In this document: positions 7,878 through 15,279 of the stretch, piece after piece | Layout of the letters: the number at the start of each line of letters is the position of its first letter | How positions within the stretch are numbered: position 1 is the stretch's first letter | Assembly: GCA_964398055.1 (NCBI GenBank) | Contig: CAYNLK010000011.1 | Coordinates: forward strand, 62,001-126,000 | Reading direction: 5' to 3' | Source: CAYNLK01 sp964398055 | GTDB lineage: Bacteria; Chloroflexota; Anaerolineae; 4572-78; J111 | Length of the DNA: 64,000 bases | Made by a program: the position numbers and the translations under genes | The notes under the pieces: model-generated | Databases searched by the model: none | The model's input: only the letters and a program-made list of their open reading frames with translations | What the model was told of the DNA's origin: nothing

Positions 7878-9260
7878 TTAACCGATGATAATCTTTTCTT
7901 CAGGATAATGAATCAAGGTACGGCGGCGACGCTGGGCCAGAGCCACCACCAGGGTGAGCGGACCCAATCGCCCCCAAAACATGGTGAAAGCCAATAACAC
8001 TCTGGCCAGGCCGTCAAAGTTTTCAGTAATGCCTAAAGAGTAGCCGGTGTTTGAAAAGGCGCTGATCACTTCAAAGGCTACGGCAAACAAATCGCCCTGA
8101 TTGAGCAGCAGCAACGCCAGGGTAACACCAAAAACCAGAACCGTTGACACGGTTAGCACGGCTACCGCCTTAAAGATGGTTTCGGTTGGCAGGGTGCGTT
8201 CAAATATGCGGCTATCGTCATAACCGCGCACTGTAGAATTTAAGGTAACTAGAACCACGGCCACCGTCGTAATACCCACGCCGCCGCCCATCGAGGCCGG
8301 CGCGCCGCCAATAAACATCCAAACCATAAGGACCAATTGGCTGGCCTGGCCCAGCTCAGCTAAGGGAATAAAGGTAAGGCCGGCGGTTCGGCTGGAAACG
8401 ACGGTGAAAAAGGCCACCAACCACTGCTCGCCGGCTGGCATCAGCGCCAGCGCCTGCCCGGCCACAAACATCTCATCGACCATCATCAAGATAGTGCCGA
8501 CTACGATCAGCAAGATGGTCAGGGGTAAAACCAACCGCGTATGGAGAGACAGGTGACGAACCCGCGGCCAGGCGATCAGATCATAAATGACGGTAATGCC
8601 CAACGTACCGATGGTAATGAGCAGACCCATCACAATCACGATGACCGGGTCGCGGCGAGTGGCCAATAAAATCGGGTCATCCAGGCCCTGGAACAGGTCA
8701 AATCCGGCATTACAGAACGCTGAAACAGCGTGAAATGTCGAAAAGTAAATTGCCCTGGGCCACGGCATTATGTGAACCCACTGCAAAAACATCAACAAGG
8801 CCCCAACCAACTCAATGGCAACCGTGGTCAGTAACACCACCAGGGTTAAATGGACCACTCCTTGACCGATCCCGACGCCCAACGCTTGGCTGAGCAATGT
8901 GCGCTCGTACAGGGTGACACGCCGGCCGATAAGTCTAAAGAGTAAAACGGACAGGGTAATAAAACCGACCCCACCCACCTGGATCAACAGCAGGATGACG
9001 ATTTCACCAAAGGTGGAAAAGGTGGCTTCGGTGCTCACCACCACCAGACCGGTGACGGTGGTGGCCGACGTAGCGGTAAATAAAGCTTCTAACCAACCAA
9101 GCCCACCGGCAGGCTCGGTGGCGATGGGCAGCCGGAGCAGCACCGTACCGATTAGAATAATGACCCCAAAACCTAACACCAATATTTTTGAACCGCGGGC
9201 GGGTGATGGCCGATGTTCATGTTCAAGATGATGTTGGCGAACTTGTCTGTAGGTAAACAC
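7878..9260 (-). CDS. TrkH/KtrB-type potassium transporter, membrane subunit
   Basis: This 460-residue polytopic inner-membrane protein has four pore-loop repeats, visible as TSATTVTGL, STFHAVSAFCNAGFD, SSRTAGLTF and SAFSNTGYS. Each has the single conserved glycine that forms the potassium filter in this superfamily. Length fits KtrB/TrkH. The start is a GTG at 9260, with AAGGAAA about 8 bases upstream on the coding strand. It is transcribed ahead of the RCK partner at 7091-7843, giving a complete two-gene uptake system. Confidence 0.93.
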   Translation of the reverse strand: MFTYRQVRQHHLEHEHRPSPARGSKILVLGFGVIILIGTVLLRLPIATEPAGGLGWLEALFTATSATTVTGLVVVSTEATFSTFGEIVILLLIQVGGVGFITLSVLLFRLIGRRVTLYERTLLSQALGVGIGQGVVHLTLVVLLTTVAIELVGALLMFLQWVHIMPWPRAIYFSTFHAVSAFCNAGFDLFQGLDDPILLATRRDPVIVIVMGLLITIGTLGITVIYDLIAWPRVRHLSLHTRLVLPLTILLIVVGTILMMVDEMFVAGQALALMPAGEQWLVAFFTVVSSRTAGLTFIPLAELGQASQLVLMVWMFIGGAPASMGGGVGITTVAVVLVTLNSTVRGYDDSRIFERTLPTETIFKAVAVLTVSTVLVFGVTLALLLLNQGDLFAVAFEVISAFSNTGYSLGITENFDGLARVLLAFTMFWGRLGPLTLVVALAQRRRRTLIHYPEEKIIIG

Positions 9261-9311
9261 GCTTCGGTTTCCTTATGGTGATCATATAACCACCGGCGGT
9301 TGAGCGCCAAT

Positions 9312-10139
9312 TTATCCTTTAGCCGCGCCCATGGTCAGCCCCTGCACAAAGTACCGATTCAGAAACAACGAAATAATGATGGCCGGAATGATGGCAAAGA
9401 TGCACATGGTGGCCATAATGCCCCAACTAATCTCCACAGAGCTAAATGAGGCCAGAATGCCCAGCGGAATCGTTTTGGTTCGGGGTGAGGTCAACATCAG
9501 GGCGAATAGAAAGTCGTTCCAGGAAAAGATGATACAGTACAGCGCCGAGGCCACGATCCCCGGCACCGACAGCGGCAGGGCTATTTTGAAAAAAGCCTGA
9601 AAGTGAGAGGCCCCATCGACCAGGGCGGCTTCCTCCATCTCCTGGGGCACGTCTTTAAAGTAGCTGCGCATCATCCAGACCACAAAAGAAGCATCAAAGA
9701 CGGTATCGAGGATGATGAGGGCGGCGTAAGTTCCCAACAAGCGCAGGTCTCGCATAATCAAATAAAAGGGAATGAGCATAGCAATGGGCGGCACCATCAA
9801 GAGGATCAAGAAAAAAAAGGAGGAGGAGTTGATAAGAACCGATTTGCTGCGAGCAATGGCGTAACCGGCCGGCACACCCAGGACCAGTGAGAGAATGGTT
9901 GTGCCGGTAGTGATGATGATGCTGTTCTTCAAGTAACGGAGCACATCGGTGTTGTTCCAGACATCCTGAAAATTTTTGAGAGTAAAGTCAAAGAAAATCC
10001 ACTTGGGCGGGATAGCGAAGGCTTCGCGACCAAATTTGAAAGCGGTTGTCAGCAGCCAGAAAATCGGCATCATAAAGAAGAGAATGACCACAATGATGGC
10101 GATGTTGAGCAGAATCTTTTCAAACTTGCTGGTTTTCAT
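9312..10139 (-). CDS. CUT1-type carbohydrate ABC transporter permease (MalG-like)
   Basis: A 275-residue inner-membrane permease with about six membrane helices. The cytoplasmic EAA loop that docks the ATPase is visible as EEAALVDGASHFQAFFKIALP near residues 165-187, and the C-terminal ITMG-like tail VQGLTMGAAKG is typical of MalG homologues. It lies 11 bp after the partner permease gene, and both follow the binding protein. No ATPase gene is in the cluster, so a shared MsmK/MalK-type ATPase elsewhere probably energises it. The substrate is unknown, probably an oligosaccharide or related sugar. Confidence 0.92.
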   Translation of the reverse strand: MKTSKFEKILLNIAIIVVILFFMMPIFWLLTTAFKFGREAFAIPPKWIFFDFTLKNFQDVWNNTDVLRYLKNSIIITTGTTILSLVLGVPAGYAIARSKSVLINSSSFFFLILLMVPPIAMLIPFYLIMRDLRLLGTYAALIILDTVFDASFVVWMMRSYFKDVPQEMEEAALVDGASHFQAFFKIALPLSVPGIVASALYCIIFSWNDFLFALMLTSPRTKTIPLGILASFSSVEISWGIMATMCIFAIIPAIIISLFLNRYFVQGLTMGAAKG

Positions 10140-10150
10140 GGGGCTAATCC

Positions 10151-11041
10151 TTAAACCTGCTGCCGTTCCAGGGCCATAATGTACAACACCGACAGCACAG
10201 CAATAATAACCAGCAAGATGTTGGCCAGGGCGGCGGCATAGCCCATATCAAAAAAGGTCATGCCGACCGTGTAGATGTGGTAATTCAGCACTGTGGTTGC
10301 CGTACCCGGCCCTCCGGCGGTGGTGGCGTAGATAATGTCAAAAACTTTGAATGATTGCATCGTACGTAGCAGCAGGCCGATGAGAATGGTCGGTTTGAGC
10401 ATAGGCAGAGTAATATACCAGAAGCGCTGCCAGCGGGTGGCCCCATCGACCAGGGCGGCTTCATAGGGTTCGTGGGGCAGGCTTTTAAGGCCGGCCAAAA
10501 AGATAATCATCAACAGCGGACTCCACTGCCACAGGTCAACCAGGATAACGGCCGGCATGGCTGTGGCCGACTCACCCAGAGGGCCGCGGCCTACATTAAC
10601 ACCCAGGGCTTTGAGATAGTAAGGAATCACCCCAAAATCGGCATTGTAGAGCGACTTCCAGACCAGGCCGACCACCAGCGGCGGGATGGCCATAGGGATC
10701 AGCAGGAAGGAGCGAATGGTACGGATCAGGTGGGTTTCGGCCGCCAGAAGCAGGGCCAGTCCCAACCCAACGATCATCTCGATGGTAACTGTACCGAACA
10801 CAAAGACCAAAGTATTGCTGACAGCCTTGATAACCTGGGGGTCCTCAAAGGCAGTCAAGTAGTTGGCCACTCCAAGAAAGGTCCTGATTTGGTTGGGGTC
10901 GGTCAGTCGATATTTGAAGAAACTGATGTAAAACGAGAAGAGAAGCGGATAGATGGCGATGGCAAAGACAAATACCAGCAAAGGCGCCAGCATCAACAGA
11001 TAATTGAGTTCACTAAATTTAAAGCGGCGTAGGGCTGACAT
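10151..11041 (-). CDS. CUT1-type carbohydrate ABC transporter permease (MalF-like)
   Basis: A 296-residue permease with N-terminal helix LLMLAPLLVFVFAIAIYPLLFSF and EAA loop EPYEAALVDGATRWQRFWYITLPML near residues 185-210. It pairs with the MalG-like protein encoded 11 bp downstream. The gap between it and the upstream binding-protein gene holds a cluster of inverted repeats (11088-11231). Such structures often lower expression of permeases relative to the binding protein, which would fit here. Confidence 0.92.
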   Translation of the reverse strand: MSALRRFKFSELNYLLMLAPLLVFVFAIAIYPLLFSFYISFFKYRLTDPNQIRTFLGVANYLTAFEDPQVIKAVSNTLVFVFGTVTIEMIVGLGLALLLAAETHLIRTIRSFLLIPMAIPPLVVGLVWKSLYNADFGVIPYYLKALGVNVGRGPLGESATAMPAVILVDLWQWSPLLMIIFLAGLKSLPHEPYEAALVDGATRWQRFWYITLPMLKPTILIGLLLRTMQSFKVFDIIYATTAGGPGTATTVLNYHIYTVGMTFFDMGYAAALANILLVIIAVLSVLYIMALERQQV

Positions 11042-11087
11042 ACGTAATCCTTTACTCGAGCTAATAGCCTATACCCTTGAGAAAGAA

Positions 11088-11231
11088 GTGCCAGGCGCCT
11101 ATCACTACCCGGTCAGTAAAAGCGCCTGGCACCTGACTTTGCTATAAGCGCCGGGCACTTTCAGATGCAAAATATTCAGCATCTTTGTTCAAAGCAACCA
11201 CAATATATAGCGGTTAAGTGCCCGGCACTTT
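11088..11231. repeat. Cluster of GTGCC(A/C)GGC inverted repeats between binding protein and permease genes
   Basis: GTGCCAGGCGC (11088-11098) pairs with GCGCCTGGCAC (11122-11132). GCCGGGCACTT (11150-11160) pairs with AAGTGCCCGGC (11216-11226), and the latter is itself part of a near-perfect palindrome AAGTGCC-C-GGCACTT (11216-11230). The block fills nearly the whole 199-bp intergenic gap. It may stabilise the upstream binding-protein mRNA or be a short interspersed palindrome family. Confidence 0.65.
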
Positions 11232-11240
11232 GAACTGAAC

Positions 11241-12608
11241 TTATTTCATCGCCGCTTCAACCTGGGCCTGAGCCTGGTCGAGGGCCGCTTGAGCCGACAG
11301 CTCACCGACCAGGTAGCCGTTGACGGCCGTACCCAACGCATCCTGAATGATGCTGTATTGGGGGATGCGGGGGCGATAGTCGCCGTCGCCCTTTTCAAAC
11401 GACTCTAACATGATGGGGAACCAGGGATATTCTGCCACCAGTTCGGGATCGGTCAGCGTGCTGCGGCGGATGGGCGCGCCATCGTGGCGAATCCAATCCT
11501 TTTGAATTTCCGGGCTGGTAAGCCACTTGATGAATTCCCAGGCCGCTTCTTGCTGTGCGGGGGTGGAGTCGGCATTGATGCCGATGCCCCAACCGCCAAA
11601 ACCATATTTAGGCTCCATCCCCTCGGTCACCGGGGCGACGGCCACATCTACTTTGCCGACAATCGTCGAGATTTCGGGATTCTCGTAGCCGGCCCGGGCG
11701 ATGCTCCAGCCTTCCATCATAGCCACGTTGCCATTACGGAAGGCGGTTTCCCGCTGATCCCACCAGTAATCGGTGGCGCCGGGCGGGGCATACTCAAACA
11801 GCAAGCCGAAGAATTCCAGGATTTCGACATTTTCCGGAGTGTTGAGGGCCGGTTTGCCGTTTTCATCCAGAATACTGCCGCCATGCTGCTGCACCCAGGC
11901 CATATAATCCTGGGCCACGGCCGGACCTTTGGCCCCCAGCAGGGCAATGCCGTAGAAATCCTCGTCTGGCTTGGTCAGTTTTTCAGCATATTCCTTCAGT
12001 TCTTGCTGGGTTTTGGGCGGTTCAAGGCCGGCTTCCTCAAACACATCCTTGCGGTAGTTGAGCACGTTGGCGTAACCGGCTAACGGGTAGGCCCAATGCT
12101 TACCTTCCCACTCGCCCAGAGTCCAGGAAACAGGCATAATATCATCCAGTTGCAGTTCGGCTTTGTCCCGCTCCATAAAGTCGTCCAGAGGCAGGGTATA
12201 ACCGTTGGCGGCATATTCACCACTCCAAACGATGTCGACGGTCATCAGGTCGTAGTTGGCCGTATTGCCGACAAAGTCGGCGGTTAGCTTATGGTAGAGG
12301 TCGACATAGCCCAACTCGTCCAGAGTGATCTTGATGCCAGTTTCTTCTGTAAATTTTGGGATCAGGTAGCGAAAGGCGGTAACGTATTGATCCGTCATCG
12401 AGGCCAGAACCAACTCGGTACCGGCGTAGGGCTTCTCCACGGCGGCGGCCGGTTCTTCCGCAACAGCCGGTTCTTCTGCGGCGGGTTGTTCGGCGGCGGC
12501 CGGCTCTTCTTGGGCGGGAGCCGGCGGTTGCACAGGGGCGCACTGGGCGGCCGCGAGGATCAAGACCAAGATTGCTAACAGAACAAAATACCAGCGTTTG
12601 TGAAACAT
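11241..12608 (-). CDS. Extracellular sugar-binding lipoprotein of CUT1 ABC transporter
   Basis: The 455-residue precursor has a hydrophobic signal and a lipobox-like LAAAQC, so it should be lipid-anchored outside the membrane. A Pro/Ala/Glu-rich linker (about residues 25-60) tethers the family 1 solute-binding domain. Recognisable segments are ITLDELGYVDLYHKL, PLAGYANVLNYRKDVFEEAGL and EAAWEFIKWLTSPEIQKDW, typical of MalE/UgpB-type proteins. The gene follows the GntR regulator and precedes both permeases. A ribosome binding site (AAGGAGG) sits about 11 bases before the ATG, inside a small hairpin loop. Confidence 0.92.
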   Translation of the reverse strand: MFHKRWYFVLLAILVLILAAAQCAPVQPPAPAQEEPAAAEQPAAEEPAVAEEPAAAVEKPYAGTELVLASMTDQYVTAFRYLIPKFTEETGIKITLDELGYVDLYHKLTADFVGNTANYDLMTVDIVWSGEYAANGYTLPLDDFMERDKAELQLDDIMPVSWTLGEWEGKHWAYPLAGYANVLNYRKDVFEEAGLEPPKTQQELKEYAEKLTKPDEDFYGIALLGAKGPAVAQDYMAWVQQHGGSILDENGKPALNTPENVEILEFFGLLFEYAPPGATDYWWDQRETAFRNGNVAMMEGWSIARAGYENPEISTIVGKVDVAVAPVTEGMEPKYGFGGWGIGINADSTPAQQEAAWEFIKWLTSPEIQKDWIRHDGAPIRRSTLTDPELVAEYPWFPIMLESFEKGDGDYRPRIPQYSIIQDALGTAVNGYLVGELSAQAALDQAQAQVEAAMK

Positions 12609-12612
12609 TGTT

Positions 12613-12634
12613 CCATTTCCTCCTTTTGAAATGG
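12613..12634 (-). promoter_or_regulatory. Small hairpin presenting the ribosome binding site of the binding-protein gene
   Basis: On the coding strand CCATTT and AAATGG flank a 10-base loop that contains AAGGAGG. The stem is short and AT-rich, so any effect on translation is speculative. Confidence 0.25.
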
Positions 12635-12720
12635 CGCTACTTTTGTTTTTTCAGTCTGACTATTGATTTACCCAATTGTAATCAACCTGATTTGCCTCCT
12701 GATACCTCCTTTCTGACTAT

Positions 12721-13500
12721 TTACGGGGGAACGGCCTGAATAGCCTGGCCGACTACCTGGATGGAATATTTATAGCGGTCGCCACGATTAAAGATGCGGT
12801 GGTACTCAATGGGGCGACCATGGGTTGAAAAGACGATACCTTCTACCAGCAACAAAGGGAAACCTGGCTCAACCTGCAACAGTTCGGCTTGTTTCTTACT
12901 GGCTGCCATAGACTGGATTGTTTCCTCAGATTTGGCCAGGGCGATACCTTTTTTGGCCAGAATGGCCCATAGCGAGACTTCACGGCCCAATTCCGCTGGG
13001 GTCAAAAAAATGGGAGCAGGTAAATTCAAATAGACCGAGGATAGGCCAATTGGCTCGTTATCGGCTAAACGCACTCGTTCAACAACCCAAATCAGGGTAT
13101 CTTCAGTCACCTGCAAAAAAGAGGCGATCTCACTGCCAGCTCTTTCGTGACGTAGGGATAATAAGCGAGAGCCGGGATAATGGCCTTCATCGGTAATGGC
13201 GGAAGAAAAACTTTTCAACTGGCTCATCGGTCGCTGGATTTTGGGTTTCGCGACAAAGGTACCCTTGCCCTGCCGGCTAGTCAGATAGCCGTGGCGCGCC
13301 AGCTCATCAATCGCCCGGCGAACGGTAATGCGGCTGACCTGAAATCTTTCGCCGAGCTCTCGCTCCGTGGGAATGGGGTCGCCTTCCTGCAATTGACCGT
13401 CTTGGATCAGGGTCAACAGGGCATCCTTAAGTTGAAAATAGAGGGGAACCGGCGAGTCTCGATCAATCGGTAGCGGGGTTGGCCCGTTAGCCAGGATCAT
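12721..13500 (-). CDS. GntR-family transcriptional regulator, HutC/UTRA subfamily
   Basis: A 259-residue cytoplasmic regulator. The N-terminal winged helix (about residues 12-80) includes PLYFQLKDALLTLI, the recognition region RFQVSRITVRRAIDELARHG and RQGKGTFVAKP. A C-terminal UTRA ligand domain (about 95-250) includes NEPIGLSSVYLNLP and PIEYHRIFNRGDRYKY. UTRA regulators usually bind sugars or sugar phosphates. The gene lies just upstream of the sugar importer on the same strand, so it most likely controls that operon and itself. The inducer is probably the transported sugar or its phosphate. Confidence 0.93.
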   Translation of the reverse strand: MILANGPTPLPIDRDSPVPLYFQLKDALLTLIQDGQLQEGDPIPTERELGERFQVSRITVRRAIDELARHGYLTSRQGKGTFVAKPKIQRPMSQLKSFSSAITDEGHYPGSRLLSLRHERAGSEIASFLQVTEDTLIWVVERVRLADNEPIGLSSVYLNLPAPIFLTPAELGREVSLWAILAKKGIALAKSEETIQSMAASKKQAELLQVEPGFPLLLVEGIVFSTHGRPIEYHRIFNRGDRYKYSIQVVGQAIQAVPP

Positions 13501-13563
13501 GGGTTGCGCCTTCCTTCTGATCAGGCAAGAGCAGGGCGGCTTAAATCGTTGAATTAATTATGA

Positions 13564-13573
13564 TGTTATAACA
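13564..13573. promoter_or_regulatory. Palindrome upstream of the GntR regulator, possible operator
   Basis: TGTTATAACA is a perfect 10-bp palindrome in AT-rich sequence 64 bp upstream of the regulator's start codon, in a position suited to autoregulation. No second copy was found before the binding-protein gene. Confidence 0.3.
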
Positions 13574-13618
13574 AATTTAACACATATCTTCGGCCTTGTC
13601 AATAAGGTGACCGGTACG

Positions 13619-14362
13619 CTAACAATATTGGGATGACTCAACCGCCGCCGCCCCTCGCCCTTCCGCCAGCAACAGATAGGTTTCGGTGGCCTGGTCTAGA
13701 TTGGCATAGACCCCGCGACACTCGGGCGGTAGCTGCCGGGCCAGGCGGTACATCATTTCACGCGTCATAGCTTCAAGCTCCTGGCGTTGGGGGCGGAGAT
13801 GGGCGGCGGCCGGTTGCAGCCAAAAGGGCGGCCCCACCGATAACCGGACGGGGGCCCGTTTCAGCCGTTTCCAGTAGGTCTCAACCTGCTGTGTTCCGGT
13901 TACGCCTACCGGCAAGATGGCTGCGTTGGCCCGGAGGGCCAGCGTAACGGCCCCGGCTTTGCCGGTCCGAAGCTGGCAGTTTCGACTGCGCGTCCCCTCC
14001 GGCGCCATAAGCACGGCGCCGCCATTTTTGAGCACTTGTAAGGCCAGCTTGACCGCGTGCAAGTCGGCTTCGCCGCGATGAACCGGAATAGCCTGATAAA
14101 GCCTCATAATCCAGCCAGCCAGGAAATAGTCAAAGATCTCTTGTTTGGCCATCGGCACCACGATGCGGGTGAAGCCGGCCAGGGTGATGATCGGTTCAAG
14201 CCAGGCGATATGGTTAATAATGACGATCACCGGCCCGGTGGCCGGCATCCGCTCCGGGTGGCTGATTTCACAGCGGAGCAGCAGTCTCATTAGTAGGCGC
14301 AGGAGCCATATCAGAAACCGCTGGATTCTGGGATTGCCAACCAACTTGGCCTTGTTCATCAC
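13619..14362 (-). CDS. 1-acyl-sn-glycerol-3-phosphate acyltransferase family (PlsC-like)
   Basis: This 247-residue membrane-associated acyltransferase would transfer a fatty acyl chain to lysophosphatidate or a related lysolipid. Motif I reads NHIAWLEP and motif III is the PEGTRS block (APEGTRSR near residue 123). In most PlsC proteins motif I is NHxxxxD; here the acidic residue is glutamate, which may affect charge-relay geometry. GTG 14362 or ATG 14359 could start translation. A tandem duplication of the start region lies directly upstream, and by alignment with that copy GTG 14362 is the homologous first codon. Confidence 0.85.
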   Translation of the reverse strand: MMNKAKLVGNPRIQRFLIWLLRLLMRLLLRCEISHPERMPATGPVIVIINHIAWLEPIITLAGFTRIVVPMAKQEIFDYFLAGWIMRLYQAIPVHRGEADLHAVKLALQVLKNGGAVLMAPEGTRSRNCQLRTGKAGAVTLALRANAAILPVGVTGTQQVETYWKRLKRAPVRLSVGPPFWLQPAAAHLRPQRQELEAMTREMMYRLARQLPPECRGVYANLDQATETYLLLAEGRGAAAVESSQYC

Positions 14363-14366
14363 CGTT

Positions 14367-14408
14367 CACCTTAGTTGGTTGCCAGCCAATTCGGCTTTGT
14401 TCGTCATC
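14367..14408 (-). other. 13-codon leader ORF, tandem duplicate of the plsC-like start region
   Basis: ATG at 14408 opens MTNKAELAGNQLR-stop, which matches the start of the downstream gene (M-M-N-K-A-K-L-V-G-N) at a 46-bp offset. In the aligned 30-base core only six positions differ, all transitions. The preceding GGTAAACG/GGTGAACG is duplicated too. It is either a remnant of slippage or a short upstream ORF that now affects initiation. Confidence 0.55.
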
Positions 14409-14460
14409 GTTTACCTGTAATTGAACAGCCAACCTGGAATATAACCTACCGCTTCGCGTA

Positions 14461-14492
14461 CTACTTGCTACCTGCTACTTGCTACTTGCTAC
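14461..14492. repeat. CTACTTG/CTACCTG heptamer tract
   Basis: Tandem degenerate 7-mers (CTACTTGCTACCTGCTACTT and onward) between the plsC-like gene and cmk. The tract supplies the TAG stop codon of cmk. The same family recurs at 41881-41992, 59167-59225 and 62811-62865. Confidence 0.7.
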
Positions 14493-15184
14493 AATACCGC
14501 CACGCTCCTGTCGGCAACTAACTGCTTGACCCTGGCCAGCACCTCGTCGATCGTCAATTTATCGGTGTCAATGATAACGGCGTCAGCCGCCGGCACCATC
14601 GGCGAGATGGGTTTCTCCCGATCCTGTCGGTCGCGCGCCTCGATGGCCGCCAGAATCTGCTCAAAGTCAGCCGGCTTTCCCTGGGCGACGGCTTCTCGAT
14701 AACGCCGCCGCGCCCGTTCCTCGACTGAAGCCCGCATAAAAATCTTTAAATCGGCCTCCGGCAGCACTACCGTGCCAATATCGCGCCCAACCATCACAAT
14801 CGAGCCGCCAGCAGCGATGCGGCGCTGCTGGGCAATTAAGGCCACCCGAACTCGGGGATAGGCGGAGACGCGCCCAATGGCCGCCTCCACCTGCGGGCTG
14901 CGAATCTCCCAGGTCACATCTTGCCCATCGGCCAACACCGTGTACGGTCGACCATCAGCCGGGCCGTCCGTTTTGACCTCGATGGCCAAATTCTCGGCCA
15001 GTTCCGACACTTGCTCGATGTTTTCAACCGCAATCCCACGCGCCAGCGTAGCCCAGGTGACAGCCCGGTACATCACCCCGGTATCAAGATACAGATAGCC
15101 CAGCGACTCGGCCAGTAGTTTGCCAATTGTGCTTTTGCCGGAAGCCGCCGTACCATCGATGGCAATTATGGCAGGTTTTGACAA
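14489..15184 (-). CDS. cmk: Cytidylate kinase
   Basis: This 231-residue cytoplasmic NMP kinase phosphorylates CMP and dCMP. The P-loop is AIDGTAASGKSTIGKLLA at the N-terminus. YLYLDTGVMYRAVTW is the CMP-contacting region, GRDIGTVVLPEADLKIFMRAS carries the nucleobase and phosphate contacts, and ARRRYRE is in the lid. Length and motif order are normal for the type 1 family. The gene precedes the PlsC-like gene on the same strand, a pairing known in several phyla. The stop codon falls inside a heptamer repeat tract. Confidence 0.96.
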   Translation of the reverse strand: MSKPAIIAIDGTAASGKSTIGKLLAESLGYLYLDTGVMYRAVTWATLARGIAVENIEQVSELAENLAIEVKTDGPADGRPYTVLADGQDVTWEIRSPQVEAAIGRVSAYPRVRVALIAQQRRIAAGGSIVMVGRDIGTVVLPEADLKIFMRASVEERARRRYREAVAQGKPADFEQILAAIEARDRQDREKPISPMVPAADAVIIDTDKLTIDEVLARVKQLVADRSVAVL

Positions 15185-15279
15185 GGTAGTCCCTCTTTGA
15201 GTTTGGTATTCGGGTCAAGGTAGTGAAATAAAAGATACCAACAACGCCCGCCTTTGGCAATTTGGTCCATTTTGACTAT

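Noticed and set aside
9312..12608. Complete ABC importer including its ATPase
   Set aside because: No ATPase gene is present in or beside the cluster; only two permeases and a binding protein are encoded.
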